DNA from: an uncultured Eubacterium sp.
Lineage (GTDB): Bacteria > Bacillota > Clostridia > Peptostreptococcales > Anaerovoracaceae
Assembly: GCA_937966095.1 (NCBI GenBank)
Contig: CALCKF010000057.1
Span: 1-24,917 of the forward strand
Direction of reading: 5' to 3'
Length of the DNA stretch: 24,917 nucleotides
Shown in pieces: positions 23,251-24,917 of the stretch. The position numbers were made by a program, and so were the translations under genes. Positions within the stretch are counted from its first letter, which is position 1, and the number at the start of each line of letters is the position of its first letter. Under the pieces are notes generated by a model. It worked only from the letters and a program-made list of their open reading frames with translations. It searched no databases and had not been told where the DNA came from.

Positions 23251-23279
23251 TTGACATGACCGAATCTGTTGGATATCAT
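23251..23279 (+). promoter_or_regulatory. Promoter of the UPF0291 gene
   Basis: A perfect TTGACA (23251-23256), 17 nt, TATCAT (23274-23279). Transcription should begin near 23286, so ATG 23302 is the start, not the in-frame upstream codon at 23269. Confidence 0.75.
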
Positions 23280-23301
23280 AAAAGCAGATATGGAGGATAC
23301 T

Positions 23302-23526
23302 ATGCTTAAAAAAGAAAAGATTGACAGGATAAACCACCTGGCAAAAAAAGCCAGGGAAAGCGGGCTTACTCATGAGGAAAAGGCTGAACAGCAGCAGCTC
23401 AGAAAAGAATATATAGAAAAGTTCAGAGAGCACTTCAAAGGCCATCTCGACAGGATAAAGTTTGTGGAGGACATGTCGGAAGAAGAGCTTGCCGAGATAA
23501 AAAAACAGAATAACAGACAAAATTAG
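23302..23526 (+). CDS. UPF0291/DUF896 small protein (YnzC-like)
   Basis: A protein of 74 residues with GGAGG 5 nt before the ATG. The family pattern is clear: KIDRINHLAKKARESGLTHE, then EQQQLRKEYIEKFREHFKGHL. It is a short, charged helical hairpin protein of the YnzC family, cytosolic, function not established. It has its own promoter and terminator. Confidence 0.9.
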   Translation: MLKKEKIDRINHLAKKARESGLTHEEKAEQQQLRKEYIEKFREHFKGHLDRIKFVEDMSEEELAEIKKQNNRQN

Positions 23527-23538
23527 TGTTTAAATGAC

Positions 23539-23569
23539 GGCGGGAAACATCAGGTTTCTCGTCTTTTTT
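23539..23569 (+). terminator. Rho-independent terminator after the UPF0291 gene
   Basis: Bases 23539-23548 pair with 23554-23563 (10 bp including two G-U) around a 5-nt loop, followed by six T. Confidence 0.8.
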
Positions 23570-23611
23570 ATTTTATCATATACATAATGACGAAACAGGG
23601 AGGGGTATATG

Positions 23612-24079
23612 ATGAAAGGGAAACTGTTGAAGTGGGTATCCATCACAGCAGCACTGTGTATATTGGGATTTGTGATGATGGGAGCGACTGTGGACTCGGA
23701 AACGGCAGCTGTGAAAAAGCTGCTGGAAAGGCGTACAATGATAATGGAAAACGTACTGTTCGGAAATATAACATATGAAGAAGGAGCATCACAGTTAAAA
23801 GAAGTAGAGATGGACAAACTTTACAGTGATGATCTTCGCTCTCTGGCAGAATACAGAAACACTGATATAGAATCCGTGAGAAAAATGGATATAATCGATA
23901 TAAAAAAAGAAAGTCAGATCTACGATAAAATGACATTCAGCTGTGAGATAAACTGGACATACTCGGGTATAGACGGTACTGATGAAATAACAGGTAGATA
24001 TGTGGCAGGAGTTGACAGAAACGGCGGAGATCTGAGACTTGTCTCATTTTCACCGGCAGAAGCATCATATAAAAAATAA
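23612..24079 (+). CDS. Small exported or membrane-anchored protein, unknown
   Basis: About 155 residues. ATG 23612 is preferred because GGGAGGGG (23598-23605) is 6 nt away; ATG 23609 is only 3 nt away. Residues 1-25 form a basic start and a hydrophobic helix (KLLKWVSITAALCILGFVMM), a signal peptide or anchor without a lipobox. The rest begins with helices (ETAAVKKLLERRTMIMENVL) and ends in strands with YVAGVDRNGGDLRLVSFSP. One cysteine only (C111 region) in the mature part. I do not recognise a family. It lies between the UPF0291 gene and a cysteine desulfurase gene that has its own promoter. Confidence 0.75.
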   Translation: MKGKLLKWVSITAALCILGFVMMGATVDSETAAVKKLLERRTMIMENVLFGNITYEEGASQLKEVEMDKLYSDDLRSLAEYRNTDIESVRKMDIIDIKKESQIYDKMTFSCEINWTYSGIDGTDEITGRYVAGVDRNGGDLRLVSFSPAEASYKK

Positions 24080-24095
24080 ATTTGTTTTTAAAAGA

Positions 24096-24124
24096 TATTG
24101 CAATCTTTATTAAAATGGTATAAT
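24096..24124 (+). promoter_or_regulatory. Promoter of the cysteine desulfurase gene
   Basis: TATAAT (24119-24124) preceded by TGG, an extended -10 (TG at 24116-24117). A weak -35, TATTGC (24096-24101), lies 17 nt upstream; TTGCAA (24098-24103) gives only 15 nt. Confidence 0.6.
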
Positions 24125-24174
24125 ATAAAATCAGGAAATAAAATACATAATTTATATACAAAAGGAGTTGTAAC

Positions 24175-24917
24175 ATGAAACAGGTATATCTTGATTATTC
24201 TGCAACGACGCCTGTTAAAAAGCAAGTGGCTGATGAAATGATACCGTATCTTACAGAAAAGTACGGAAATCCTTCCAGCCTGTACGGAAAGGGTCTCGAA
24301 GCCAAGGCAGGACTGGACGAAGCAAGAAGCAGGGTCGCTAATCTTATAAATGCAGAACCTAAGGAAATATTTTTCACATCATGCGGGACAGAAGCTGATA
24401 ACTGGGTACTGGAAGGAGTATCAGACGCTCTACGCAATAAAGGTAATCATATAATTACCAGCAGGATAGAACATCATGCAGTAATCCATACATGTGAGTA
24501 TCTTGAAAAACACGGATTCGAGGTGACCTATCTGGATGTTGACAGCGAAGGATTCGTAAGACCTGAGGATCTGGAGGATGCTATAAGGGAAAACACTATA
24601 CTGATCAGCATAATGATGGCAAACAATGAGATCGGAACAATAGAGCCTGTAAAGGAACTGGCTGCCGTTGCGAAATCGCACGGGATACTTTTCCACACAG
24701 ATGCAGTCCAGGCACTGGGAAATATCCCTATAGACGTAAAGGATCTTGATGTGGACTTTCTTTCGATGTCGGCTCATAAAATATACGGTCCTAAGGGAAT
24801 CGGGGCTCTTTATATCAGAAAGGGAACCAGGATATCAAACTATATGCATGGCGGAGCTCAGGAAACAAAGAAACGCGCAGGCACAGAAAATACAGCCGGA
24901 ATAGTAGGTTTCGGCAA
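24175..24917 (+). CDS. Cysteine desulfurase (3'-partial)
   Basis: AAAGGAG (24161-24167) precedes ATG 24175 by 7 nt. About 247 residues are visible before the window ends. It opens with VYLDYSATTPV, has the PLP-contacting TSCGTEADNW, the histidine of SRIEHHAVIHTCEY, the aspartate of FHTDAVQALG, and the PLP lysine K202 in SAHKIYGPKG, then GGAQETKKRAGTENTAGIVGF. This is the NifS/IscS class of aminotransferase fold enzymes, which take sulfur from cysteine for Fe-S clusters or tRNA thiolation. The Cys loop lies beyond the window, so NifS, IscS and ThiI-partner types cannot be separated. Confidence 0.92.
   Translation, partial: MKQVYLDYSATTPVKKQVADEMIPYLTEKYGNPSSLYGKGLEAKAGLDEARSRVANLINAEPKEIFFTSCGTEADNWVLEGVSDALRNKGNHIITSRIEHHAVIHTCEYLEKHGFEVTYLDVDSEGFVRPEDLEDAIRENTILISIMMANNEIGTIEPVKELAAVAKSHGILFHTDAVQALGNIPIDVKDLDVDFLSMSAHKIYGPKGIGALYIRKGTRISNYMHGGAQETKKRAGTENTAGIVGFG

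Noticed and set aside
1..24917. CRISPR array, tRNA, rRNA, insertion sequence, phage genes
   Set aside because: I saw no regular spaced repeats, no cloverleaf or rRNA core, no transposase or integrase, and no terminal inverted repeats with target duplications.

Overview
The window looks like chromosomal DNA of a low-GC Firmicute. The best guess is an anaerobic Clostridia member, possibly near Anaerovoracaceae/Family XIII; this rests on gene content, frequent ATA isoleucine codons and purine-rich ribosome-binding sites, not on a marker gene. No rRNA, tRNA, CRISPR array, transposase or phage gene is visible. Nearly all sequence is coding; the larger gaps are 4066-4337, 15368-15954 and 16672-16866.

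Region 1 (1-4065) is the accessory part: seven same-strand genes, the first cut by the window edge. They encode a canonical FHA domain, a second degenerate FHA-like protein, a soluble protein ending in two zinc ribbons, and four membrane proteins that each begin M-x-C-x2-C-x10-C-x2-C. The last one adds TPR-like helices and an extracytoplasmic FG-GAP-like domain. The DNA here is visibly richer in A/T and in TTA/TTG leucine codons than the rest. Two of these genes have a strong Shine-Dalgarno more than 30 nt from the ATG with a hairpin in between, in the same geometry. This cluster is the best candidate for an undescribed system, probably a membrane-linked phospho-signalling or envelope-sensing assembly (inference).

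Region 2 (4338-10817) is mostly envelope and housekeeping: a DUF368/PopT lipid-carrier transporter, a DUF3298-NodB polysaccharide deacetylase, an Rrf2-family regulator with probable Fe-S ligands, and a minus-strand group pepF-nadK-rluD-like. A two-way terminator separates the Rrf2 gene from that group.

Region 3 (10968-16671) holds murI, an unknown acidic protein and an MBL-fold hydrolase in a tight run, then a convergent GNAT acetyltransferase. Next come nicotinamidase and nadE (overlapping), a strong terminator, a gene-poor stretch with repeats, and a PnuC-type transporter behind a leader with mutually exclusive hairpins. With nadK this gives four NAD-related genes in the window.

Region 4 (16672-21924) is a phosphate operon: pstS-pstC-pstA-pstB-phoU plus a PhoR-like sensor, with PhoP-box-like repeats at the promoter. 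PstS is circularly permuted, and the PhoR-like protein stops after its PAS domain with no kinase. Region 5 (21939-24917) has convergent fabF, a UPF0291 protein, a small exported or anchored unknown, and the start of a cysteine desulfurase gene cut by the window end.
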